From an uncultured Prevotellaceae bacterium (lineage in GTDB: Bacteria; Bacteroidota; Bacteroidia; Bacteroidales; Bacteroidaceae), in the NCBI GenBank assembly GCA_902769805.1, contig CACXQL010000012.1, positions 1 to 50,119 of the forward strand: 50,119 nucleotides of DNA, read 5' to 3'. The position numbers were made by a program, and so were the translations under genes. Position 1 is the stretch's first letter, and the number at the start of each line of letters is the position of its first letter. Below, piece by piece: positions 14,652 through 22,741 of this stretch. The notes under the pieces were generated by a model. That model was not told the origin of the DNA. It searched no databases and saw nothing but the letters and a program-made list of their open reading frames with translations.

Positions 14652-17597
14652 TTATTCCACGTCCTTTTGTATTTGCTTTACGACTTTTGTCGGACTCAAC
14701 CTCCAGTCGTCCAGATTAGGATTACCCACGTTCAACAGCTTCGGGCTGAACATTACTAACTCCATTAACATCAGTCCTACTAAGAGAGACCATAATATAT
14801 AATGAAGAACTGACTCTCCACTCAAAGAGCGTATCTGGTTGGTCACATCATCAAGAATACCGAAATTCGAGCCTTTGAACTTGAACTTTCTTTCCTTAAA
14901 TGTATAATACAAGGGCTCTAACAGGGTTGACTTAATGTCATCGTCCATCACCTCAGAAATCAACAAGTTCTCATCATTAGTATCTGAACGGAAGTCCGTA
15001 AAGTGGCAGATGGCCATATATACCGCCGTGATGACAAGTATCGCAGGTACAAACAGACTGGGAGACGCTCCATTGATATACCTCAGAATCGTAATTGGTA
15101 TTAAGGATGAAAGAATACCTAATAATCCCCAAAGACAAGAGAAGACGAATCCGTAACCTTTAAAGAATGCACGTGTACCTATTATTATAGCTGTCATACC
15201 ACCCAATGGCAGTGTAATCGTCAAGGCAGAATGACCTAAAAGATACTCTCTGCCACTGACACCACAGAGTAACAACAGTAATGCCCATACACCACAAAGA
15301 GTATAGAACACCATACGCCACAACTTTTCCTTACTCTTGGCTTTGTAATACCCTTTTCGTACTTCTGCATATTTAGCAGCGGTCTCTTGCTTGGCATTTC
15401 CAAAACGCTTATAATGAGGTTGGTTAGGATCTATCTCTCCTAATACCAGTATCCAACGCTCAAGACTCCGTTCATAAGAATAGGTCTCACTGAAGTCTTT
15501 TCCCGGGTCTTCATGATAGAAAATAGATAGCCATTGACTCAGTGTCCCTTGCTTCATCTCTTTTGCAAGCTCCGGTCGTCTGCCAATCTTATCTATATTC
15601 AATCCATCGACCAGTTCCAGTCCATCATCCAACAAATAAGTAGGTCTTGCACCTAATATCCGACAGAAACGGTAAGCAGCTGTCCGCAGGTCATATGCAC
15701 CAAGACGCTCTGTATTCTCTTCACTCCTCAAATTGAAACAAGCACGTGCCTGATTCAACTGCTCAAACCAACCATGCAACTGGGCAAAGTAAGCAAAACG
15801 ACCGTCCGTATCCGCATAGTCAGCAATACATGTCTTAAACTCCTTCTCGCTGAGGTGCTGCCATTCCTTCATCTGTCGACACAACAGCTCTCCCACCCTG
15901 TAGGGGGTATCGGCCTCTCGCAAATCAAAGGCTGCCTCACGATCGATATTATACAACACCTTATATCCTAAGGAACGAGAAGGCTTCTGACCGTTCGTCA
16001 TGATACGGAGAGCCTCACAAGCCATTCTATCCTCATGACTATACATCCACGACAAAAGCCGTCCGTCACTCAATGATATCCATGCATCCTCTGGACAATC
16101 CTCATATCCGAAGGAATGTACAATCTCCGACAGTGTGGAAGACGGGAATTGGGGAAGGAACGGAAAATCCTTGTCTATCTCATATACTAATTTTAAAATG
16201 GAGATACGACCATCAAAGTCCTTTCCAGAGAAATATCCCCGCAAACGGTCGGTATTTGCCTTCGAATGAGACTCCAAATATAGAAAGAGGTTATCATGAG
16301 GATTCCGCAAGGCGATGGAATACTCTTCCTGATAGCTAAGTACGGAGATACCGATACTGTGCAAGTCATCACAGAGATTTCCATGTAAGTCTTTATATGG
16401 ATATGTCGGCTCCATCACATAGACTGCAGCCATCAAACCTGCATGCTGGTCAACAGGGTATCTGTTGACAACAATATCTTTAACGGCAGAACTTAGCTTT
16501 ACATTACCACACTGCTCCAACCATCCTGCGATCCTGCCATTATACAGATAGTTGATGGCAAGACGTTCATTATCCAATAGCAAAGGAATCAACTCATGTA
16601 CATTGTCTGCAACAAGATTCTTCTCAGGGTCGACAATGAAACTACGGTATTTCAGCATTGGTGAAGATACGTCCACTTCGACATTCTCGCCTAAGAACCA
16701 TCGCTCAACCTGTTCATACCCCCATCGACTCTGCGGATTAACTGCCGTCAAGCCCTGGACTATCATCTTTACGCGGTCTGGTAACTCGTTGATACGCGGC
16801 AGGCGACCCTCATTCTTCTTACGCATCATGACACGCTCGTTCTGGCTTAGAGGGTTACTACCCAGCCAGAGAGTCATCAAGGTAATACCTAAAGAATAGA
16901 AATCGACTGATGGTGTAATCTCCACTTCACCATCAATCACGTCATTATACATCTCTGGAGCCGCATAAACTGGTGTACGAGCCTGTGTTGTCTTATGCAA
17001 ACGCTCATCTCCATCCAAGACACTGGATATACCAAAGTCTCCCAACACAACCTCCTGATGCTTCTCGTCGCGGAAAAAGAAATTGCTAGGTTTAATGTCT
17101 TTATGGATAATATTGCTATTATGGCAATAGGCAAGTGCTGCGGCAGACTGCAATGCAATTCTGCGGAACTGGTTAAAATCACCATCCAGATCATAGTCAT
17201 TCAGTGTACCGCCCCGTAAATACTCCATCAACTCATAGTCACGGTTTTTACCATCTACATATGTCTTACCATAATCGTATATTTTGACAATGGTCTCCAT
17301 ACCGAAACTCTGTATGATACGGAGCAATGTCTTCTTGGTAGAGAAATTAGGATAATACACCTTCAATACCATCTCCTCGTGGTCGCAACTCACCAGGAAT
17401 ACCTGAGCTTCACCGGAGTTGTCACTCAGACATTTCAGACAATGATACACTTTCCCTTTAATGATAAAGTCATTTGCGGTCGACTGAGCAATCGCATTAT
17501 CCTCTGGTCTGACAGTTCTTTCCCCTGTTAAACTTTTCTGCGGCGTGACCCTAAGGGTTGCACTGCCATTATCTGGAGTTCTTATGGTCTGGTCCAT
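14652..17597 (-). CDS. Membrane Ser/Thr protein kinase, Hanks type
   Basis: A 981-residue protein starting at MDQTIRTPDNG, whose ATG shares one base with the upstream stop (TAATG); a longer frame would run into the zinc-ribbon gene. The N-terminal kinase domain (about residues 45-300) keeps the ATP Lys (MVLKVYY), the catalytic loop IIHKDIKPSNFFF (about residue 167), DFG (LGDFGISS) and APE (YAAPEMY). The glycine loop is atypical (SDNSGEAQVFLV). About 450 residues of unassigned, probably helical sequence follow, then a cluster of hydrophobic segments near residues 765-880 and a last one near 945. It is probably anchored with the kinase in the cytoplasm. Neighbours supply a phosphatase, an FHA reader and an AAA+ machine. 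Confidence 0.9.
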   Translation of the reverse strand: MDQTIRTPDNGSATLRVTPQKSLTGERTVRPEDNAIAQSTANDFIIKGKVYHCLKCLSDNSGEAQVFLVSCDHEEMVLKVYYPNFSTKKTLLRIIQSFGMETIVKIYDYGKTYVDGKNRDYELMEYLRGGTLNDYDLDGDFNQFRRIALQSAAALAYCHNSNIIHKDIKPSNFFFRDEKHQEVVLGDFGISSVLDGDERLHKTTQARTPVYAAPEMYNDVIDGEVEITPSVDFYSLGITLMTLWLGSNPLSQNERVMMRKKNEGRLPRINELPDRVKMIVQGLTAVNPQSRWGYEQVERWFLGENVEVDVSSPMLKYRSFIVDPEKNLVADNVHELIPLLLDNERLAINYLYNGRIAGWLEQCGNVKLSSAVKDIVVNRYPVDQHAGLMAAVYVMEPTYPYKDLHGNLCDDLHSIGISVLSYQEEYSIALRNPHDNLFLYLESHSKANTDRLRGYFSGKDFDGRISILKLVYEIDKDFPFLPQFPSSTLSEIVHSFGYEDCPEDAWISLSDGRLLSWMYSHEDRMACEALRIMTNGQKPSRSLGYKVLYNIDREAAFDLREADTPYRVGELLCRQMKEWQHLSEKEFKTCIADYADTDGRFAYFAQLHGWFEQLNQARACFNLRSEENTERLGAYDLRTAAYRFCRILGARPTYLLDDGLELVDGLNIDKIGRRPELAKEMKQGTLSQWLSIFYHEDPGKDFSETYSYERSLERWILVLGEIDPNQPHYKRFGNAKQETAAKYAEVRKGYYKAKSKEKLWRMVFYTLCGVWALLLLLCGVSGREYLLGHSALTITLPLGGMTAIIIGTRAFFKGYGFVFSCLWGLLGILSSLIPITILRYINGASPSLFVPAILVITAVYMAICHFTDFRSDTNDENLLISEVMDDDIKSTLLEPLYYTFKERKFKFKGSNFGILDDVTNQIRSLSGESVLHYILWSLLVGLMLMELVMFSPKLLNVGNPNLDDWRLSPTKVVKQIQKDVE

Positions 17598-18550
17598 TAT
17601 TTGTCGTCTTTTATTTCTGCTGTGCTGTTCTTGCCAAGTACTACCCATTTGCCGCCAAGATGGGGCTTTGCGCAGCCACATGGACTACTATGTAATGCGT
17701 GTTTGAAATTACAAACCCATGCTAACCTTACTCCTGTCGGTTTGCTTGCCATGGCATAATTGCGAGCCTGCACCGGTGATGACGTAGGAGGTACTGCGAG
17801 TTTGTCTAGAATAGCTGAGAGTCTCTTAATCTTCTCTGCCTTCTTTTCTTCCAGTTCCTCTTTTGTCATACGCTTCGTTTCCACCTTGGGAATAACAGGA
17901 TTCTCTACACCGGCATCTTTCGCCAGCAATGTCAGCACCCTCTCGCGCAGTTTCATATTCGCTTGTTCTTTCACGATGTCACGCTCGGAGTTGTATGGTA
18001 AAGAGCCTTCCAGATTAGAATACTCCTGAACGACATCCAATAATTCCTTATAGTCCGGATTCTTCTGCAACTCTTTCAACAATTCCTTTGCCTCTGCGGT
18101 CAAAGCGGTTCCACACTTCTTACAGAATGCGAAATCATTCATTGTATGACAGGTGGGACAGACCAATCCGCCACGCGGACTTCCACACTCTGGACAATAG
18201 GCTTCATTACCAGTCAGTTTGGCACCACAATAGGAACAGATATCTTTACGGATATAACGGTGGCAGGCCTCACAGAAATCTGCATCAGGATCTATCTCTG
18301 ACCCACAAAACGGGCAAGATGATTTTCTAATAGGTTGACCACATTGGGCACAGAACATGGCTTCTGGATTATTCATTGCTCCACAGAAGGGACATACCTT
18401 GCCTCCAGCCTGCTGCTGTTGTTGCTGCTGTTGTTGCATCACTGGCTGTTGGGGCTCTTGCTCCAAAACAGCCTGTTTCTCACGAATCATTTCCTGAGGA
18501 CGAACAGTCCTCTGGGTTCTTTCAAGATTATCAGTATTATCTGTCATCAT
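17597..18550 (-). CDS. Multi-zinc-ribbon protein with poly-Gln tract
   Basis: A 317-residue protein and first gene of the kinase/AAA/FHA/PP2C series. After a charged N-terminus comes a run of nine Gln (about residues 40-48), then eight CxxC knuckles that form four zinc ribbons (CPFC/CAQC, CPFC/CEAC, CSYC/CPEC, CPTC/CKKC). Next is an acidic helical region (KELLKELQKNPDYKELLDVV) and a coiled-coil-like KEELEEKKAEKIKRL. A Cys-containing tail ends ...STAEIKDDK. The role is unknown; it could be a scaffold or regulator for the kinase. Either of two adjacent Mets may be the start. A TATCTTTG promoter box lies about 25 bp upstream. Confidence 0.8.
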   Translation of the reverse strand: MMTDNTDNLERTQRTVRPQEMIREKQAVLEQEPQQPVMQQQQQQQQQAGGKVCPFCGAMNNPEAMFCAQCGQPIRKSSCPFCGSEIDPDADFCEACHRYIRKDICSYCGAKLTGNEAYCPECGSPRGGLVCPTCHTMNDFAFCKKCGTALTAEAKELLKELQKNPDYKELLDVVQEYSNLEGSLPYNSERDIVKEQANMKLRERVLTLLAKDAGVENPVIPKVETKRMTKEELEEKKAEKIKRLSAILDKLAVPPTSSPVQARNYAMASKPTGVRLAWVCNFKHALHSSPCGCAKPHLGGKWVVLGKNSTAEIKDDK

Positions 18551-18573
18551 TTAGGATAGCACTAAGTTAGGCG

Positions 18574-18581
18574 CAAAGATA
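18574..18581 (-). promoter_or_regulatory. -7 box for the kinase/AAA/FHA/PP2C series
   Basis: TATCTTTG on the minus strand about 25 bp before the zinc-ribbon gene. The nearest upstream TTTG is 22 nt away, slightly long, and falls in the T run of the preceding terminator. Confidence 0.55.
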
Positions 18582-18604
18582 TATATTTTTTTTTAAAAAT
18601 ATTC

Positions 18605-18637
18605 AAAAAACCGCCGTAAATTTACATTTACGACGGC
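18605..18637 (-). terminator. Terminator of the M13 peptidase gene
   Basis: On the minus strand, arms GCCGTCGTAAAT and ATTTACGGCGG with a 3-nt loop are followed directly by six T. The hairpin starts about 25 bp past the peptidase stop. It is a strong intrinsic-terminator shape and separates this gene from the zinc-ribbon gene series. Confidence 0.85.
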
Positions 18638-18661
18638 ATTTTTCTCTGTTTTATGGATATT

Positions 18662-20698
18662 TTACCACAATGACAGGCGTTTTTCCTTTGGAATATACAT
18701 TTTATCGCCTTCTTTAATGCCAAAGGCATCATACCACATGTCTATATGCGGGAGGGCACCATTCACGCGCCAACGTCCCAAAGAATGAGGATCACTTTTC
18801 GTGCGATTGCGAATCTCTGCTTCCGTGATATTTCCTGCCCACACACCTGCATAGGCAAGGAAGAAACGCTGATCAGCCGTCAATCCGTCAATGACTGGAA
18901 GCAGATTATTCTTAGTAGCATTCTTATAAGCATAGTAAGCGACTTGCAATCCGCCATGGTCGGCAAGGTTCTCGCCCAAAGTCAGTCGACCGTTCGCATT
19001 CAGATCGGATAGTACTTTGATACCAGAGAAGAAGTCCGCATACTTATCCGTTCGTTCTGTAAAGTTTTTTGCGTCAGAATCCTTCCACCAATCATGCATA
19101 TTTCCATCCTTGTCATAACGACGCCCCTGATCATCGAAACCATGTGTCATCTCATGTCCAATTACCACACCGATAGCTCCATAGTTAAAGGCATCATCTG
19201 CTGTCGGGTCAAAGAAAGGAACTTGTAAAATTCCTGCAGGGAAACATATCTCATTCGTAGTGGGATTATAATAGGCATTTACTGTTTGTGGTGTCATATA
19301 CCAATCCTCACGATCAACGGGTTTTCCTGCTGTATGGTTAATTTGCCAGGCTGTTAAGAAGCGACGACATTCTTTCACATTCTCGTAGTAAGATTTTTTC
19401 GCATCAATTTTCAATCCTGTCAAGTCTCTCCAGCGATCGGGATATCCGATCTTCACATAAAAGGTATTCAGTTTCAACAACGCATTTACCTTCGTAGAGT
19501 CATCCATCCAGCCTTGTGCTGCAATACGCTCACCCAAAGCGATACGCAGATTCTCCACCAGTTTCTTCATACGTTCCTTCGACGAAGCAGGGAAATACTT
19601 CTTGACATAGATACGCCCTAACTCTTCGCCCATGAAACCTTGCACCTGAGTGGTAGCGCGACGCCATAGCGGATGGTCTTCTTTTCTTCCAGACATCACT
19701 TTACCATAGAAATCAAAGTCAGCTTCGCGGACTGCATCATTCAGGAAACCTGCAGCACTGCCAATCTGTCCCCACTCCATCACATCACGATACTCCTCAG
19801 GTTTCATGTTGGCGAAAATTTCGTCGGCAGCAGCCATAAAGGCAGGTTGTCCTACTACCATTTCCTGAATATACTCGCTCTTTACGCCCATGGCATTGGT
19901 TTGTTTCTCCAACTGGAAGTGAGGATACTTCGCATCGAAGTCGGCAAAGGTCATCTTATTGTAGTTAGCAATAGGATCACGCAGTTCCGTTCTTGACTTC
20001 GAGACTTTAGCAAGTGCAGTCTCTACCTTCATAATATTCTTCATCTTCTTCTCAGCGACACTCTTCTTAAAACCAAAGAGTTGGAACATACGGACGATAT
20101 GAGCTTTGTAAGCCTCACGAATCTTAATGGTAGCCTCATCGTTCTCCAAATAGTAGTCTTTCTGTCCTAACGTCAATCCTCCCTGATTGATACTTAGGAT
20201 ATTCTGAGAGGCATTTTTGTCGTCGGCTCCGAAATAAAGATGGAAGAACTCCATATTGCCATAAGGCATCAGTTCCAACTGAATGGCAAAGAGTTGCTCT
20301 TTAGTCTTTGCTGCCTCCATCTTCTGAATGATAGGCATCGCAGGAGCAATACCCTCTTTCTCACGACGGACAGAGTCCATAGCCAGTTTATAAAGGTCGC
20401 TCAACTGCTGCTCGACAGTACCTTCTGGATAAGTATTCTCCAACAGTTCTTTCAGTATCCCGTTGATGCGTTTGTTGTTGTCTTCCGCCAGACGATCGAA
20501 ACTTCCAAAACGTGAATAGGCGGCAGGCAACGGATTCTTCTTCATCCATCCGCCACAAGCATACTCGTAAAAATCCTCCCCTGGTTGCACTGTCTGATTA
20601 AGGTCAGACAGGTCTATGCCAGACTTCAGGGGCTCTTGTGCCATTGCCATCATAGACATTGATGATACTATCATCATAAATACTTTTTTTATTCCCAT
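18662..20698 (-). CDS. pepO: M13-family metallopeptidase (neprilysin/PepO-like)
   Basis: A zinc endopeptidase of 678 residues with a signal peptide (MGIKKVFMMIVSSMSMMAMAQ), so periplasmic or surface exposed. The N-terminal M13 domain contains the typical GEDFYEYACGGWMKKNPLP segment. The catalytic domain has NAYYNPTTNEICFPAGILQ, the zinc motif HEMTH in VVIGHEMTHGFDDQG (about residue 517), the third ligand Glu in GENLADHGG, and the late RVNGALPHIDMWYDAFG. The length fits the family. It lies 6 bp after the ABC-F gene and is probably cotranscribed with it. The exact substrate cannot be read from sequence. Confidence 0.93.
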   Translation of the reverse strand: MGIKKVFMMIVSSMSMMAMAQEPLKSGIDLSDLNQTVQPGEDFYEYACGGWMKKNPLPAAYSRFGSFDRLAEDNNKRINGILKELLENTYPEGTVEQQLSDLYKLAMDSVRREKEGIAPAMPIIQKMEAAKTKEQLFAIQLELMPYGNMEFFHLYFGADDKNASQNILSINQGGLTLGQKDYYLENDEATIKIREAYKAHIVRMFQLFGFKKSVAEKKMKNIMKVETALAKVSKSRTELRDPIANYNKMTFADFDAKYPHFQLEKQTNAMGVKSEYIQEMVVGQPAFMAAADEIFANMKPEEYRDVMEWGQIGSAAGFLNDAVREADFDFYGKVMSGRKEDHPLWRRATTQVQGFMGEELGRIYVKKYFPASSKERMKKLVENLRIALGERIAAQGWMDDSTKVNALLKLNTFYVKIGYPDRWRDLTGLKIDAKKSYYENVKECRRFLTAWQINHTAGKPVDREDWYMTPQTVNAYYNPTTNEICFPAGILQVPFFDPTADDAFNYGAIGVVIGHEMTHGFDDQGRRYDKDGNMHDWWKDSDAKNFTERTDKYADFFSGIKVLSDLNANGRLTLGENLADHGGLQVAYYAYKNATKNNLLPVIDGLTADQRFFLAYAGVWAGNITEAEIRNRTKSDPHSLGRWRVNGALPHIDMWYDAFGIKEGDKMYIPKEKRLSLW

Positions 20699-20704
20699 TG
20701 TTAT

Positions 20705-22636
20705 TTATTGATTAAGTTGTTCATATTCTTCCGAGAGTTTCTCCCAACGCTCCACCTCTTCGTCAAGAGCTCTCTTGACAGAGGTATATTCCGTCACCAG
20801 TTCCATGTCAGAGGCATTCTTGGGGTCCATCAGCAAAACGTCGAGTTCCTTCAGCCGACGTTCCATGTCACTGATCTTCCGTTCTGAGTCCTCAACGGCC
20901 CGCTCCGCCTTACGAAGTCGTTTCTGTTTTTCTTTATGCTCGGCATAATTGTTTTTCGGAGAACTCTGAGTACTCGGAGAGCTCTGAGAACTCTGAGTCC
21001 TCTGAGTCCTCTGAAGTTCCGACAGTTCACTGATCTGTCTCGATTGCAAGAAATCATAGATACCACCCAGATGCTCTTTCACTTTACCTCCTCCAAACTC
21101 ATAGACCTTCGTCACGAGACCGTCCAGGAATTCACGGTCATGGCTAACGATGATGGCAGTACCATCGAAAGCCTTGATGGCCTCCTTCAACACATCCTTC
21201 GACGGCATATCCAAATGATTGGTTGGCTCGTCAAGTATCAACAGATTGACGGGCTCCAATAATAAACGTATCATGGCAAGGCGACTGCGTTCACCGCCAC
21301 TCAATACCTTCACTTTCTTGTCGGAAGCCTCTCCCCCAAACATAAAGGCACCTAATATATCATTGATTCTCAATCGAATATCCCCTTTCGCTACATCATC
21401 TATTGTTTGAAAAACTGTCAAAGACTCGTCCAATAACTGTGCTTGATTCTGTGCGAAATAACCTATCTGAATATTATGTCCTATCTTCAGATTTCCATCA
21501 AACGGAATCTCATTCATGATACATTTTACGAGCGTAGACTTTCCTTCTCCGTTCTTACCTACGAACGCCACCTTCTCTCCTCGCTTGATAGTCAGTGTCA
21601 CATGTTCGAACACAGTATGTGCACCATAGTCTTTTCGCACATCCTCGCAGATGATAGGATAGTCACCGCTACGCAGACATGGTGGGAATTTCAGATGCAT
21701 GGCAGTATTGTCGACCTCATCCACCTCAATAGGCACAATCTTTTCTAATTGTTTAATCTTCTGTTGCACCTGTACTGCTTTTGTTGCCTTATAGCGGAAG
21801 CGTTCGATGAAGTCCTTCATATCCGCCACTTCCTTTTGCTGGTTCTCGTAGGCTCGCTGTTGTTGCTCTCTCCGTTCTTTGCGAAGCACGACATATTCGT
21901 CATACTTCACCTTATAGTCTATGATACGTCCACAGGATATCTCCAGTGTACGATTGGACACATTATTTATAAATGCGCGGTCGTGGCTGACCAATACGAC
22001 AGCTTTGGCACTCTGTGCCAAGAACTGTTCCAACCATTGTATTGACTCTATATCAAGATGATTGGTAGGCTCGTCAAGCAACAGCACGTCAGGTTTCTGC
22101 AACAGAATCTTTGCCAACTCGATTCGCATGCGCCATCCACCAGAGAACTCATTGGTAGGGCGATCGAAATCAGTACGCAGGAAACCCAGTCCCATCAGTG
22201 TACGCTCTATCTCTGCCTCACAGTTGTCTGCTCCCATCATCATATAACGGTCATGCTCCTGTGTGAAGCGTTCCACCAAGGCAAGATAGTCCTCACTCTC
22301 ATAATCCGTGCGCTCTGCCAGTTTCTCATTCATGCGATCGATACGCTCTTTCAGTTCATGAACATGAGAGAAGGCCTTCTGTGCTTCTTCTCGTACTGTC
22401 GTATCGTCCTGTAATATCATTACCTGTGGCAGATAACCGATGGTAGTATCACTGGGTACACTCACTGTTCCATGGGTTGGTTGCTGCATACCGCAGAGAA
22501 TCTTCAATAGTGTAGACTTCCCTGCCCCGTTCTTACCCACCAAGGCAATACGGTCACGGTCGTTCACCACGAAACTTGCATCGGCGAACAACGGCTTGGC
22601 ACTGAATTCGACACTAAGTCCTTCTACGGAAACCAT
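20705..22636 (-). CDS. ABC-F family ATPase (ribosome-associated type)
   Basis: A soluble tandem ABC ATPase of 643 residues without transmembrane segments. The nucleotide-binding domains have Walker A GKNGAGKST and GKNGEGKST, signatures FSGGWRMR and LSGGERSR, and Walker B LLLDEPTNHLD / LILDEPTNHLD, joined by the interdomain linker with the P-site arm (about residues 235-310). The C-terminus is a charged coiled coil. ABC-F proteins act on ribosomal translation or antibiotic protection; the subtype is not assigned. I start at MVSVEGLSVEF because the promoter lies inside any longer frame. A 9-bp minisatellite encodes a Ser/Thr/Gln/Pro linker between the second ATPase domain and the coiled coil. 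Confidence 0.92.
   Translation of the reverse strand: MVSVEGLSVEFSAKPLFADASFVVNDRDRIALVGKNGAGKSTLLKILCGMQQPTHGTVSVPSDTTIGYLPQVMILQDDTTVREEAQKAFSHVHELKERIDRMNEKLAERTDYESEDYLALVERFTQEHDRYMMMGADNCEAEIERTLMGLGFLRTDFDRPTNEFSGGWRMRIELAKILLQKPDVLLLDEPTNHLDIESIQWLEQFLAQSAKAVVLVSHDRAFINNVSNRTLEISCGRIIDYKVKYDEYVVLRKERREQQQRAYENQQKEVADMKDFIERFRYKATKAVQVQQKIKQLEKIVPIEVDEVDNTAMHLKFPPCLRSGDYPIICEDVRKDYGAHTVFEHVTLTIKRGEKVAFVGKNGEGKSTLVKCIMNEIPFDGNLKIGHNIQIGYFAQNQAQLLDESLTVFQTIDDVAKGDIRLRINDILGAFMFGGEASDKKVKVLSGGERSRLAMIRLLLEPVNLLILDEPTNHLDMPSKDVLKEAIKAFDGTAIIVSHDREFLDGLVTKVYEFGGGKVKEHLGGIYDFLQSRQISELSELQRTQRTQSSQSSPSTQSSPKNNYAEHKEKQKRLRKAERAVEDSERKISDMERRLKELDVLLMDPKNASDMELVTEYTSVKRALDEEVERWEKLSEEYEQLNQ
20954..21016. 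repeat. 9-bp minisatellite in the ABC-F gene
   Basis: Six to seven units close to ACTCTGAGT (a near-palindrome), phased at 20963, 20972, 20981, 20990, 20999 and 21008. It is translated as tripeptides (TQR, TQS, SQS, SPS). The same unit occurs at 38796-38867 in tamB. Confidence 0.9.
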
Positions 22637-22655
22637 CTCTTTCTCTATTGAATTG

Positions 22656-22686
22656 CAAAGGTAGCACATTTCTATTTGAATGCAAA
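22656..22686 (-). promoter_or_regulatory. Promoter of the ABC-F gene
   Basis: TTTG, 19 nt, TACCTTTG on the minus strand. It fixes the ABC-F start at the Met of MVSVEG. It is divergent from, and close to, the tex promoter. Confidence 0.8.
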
Positions 22687-22726
22687 ATAAATTCATATTT
22701 ATTTAATCGTTCTCAAATATTCTTCG

Positions 22727-22734
22727 TACTTTTG
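22727..22734 (+). promoter_or_regulatory. -7 box of tex
   Basis: TACTTTTG ends 7 bp before the tex ATG, so the mRNA would have almost no 5' leader. A -33 TTTA is only a weak match. Confidence 0.55.
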
Positions 22735-22741
22735 TGGCGTT

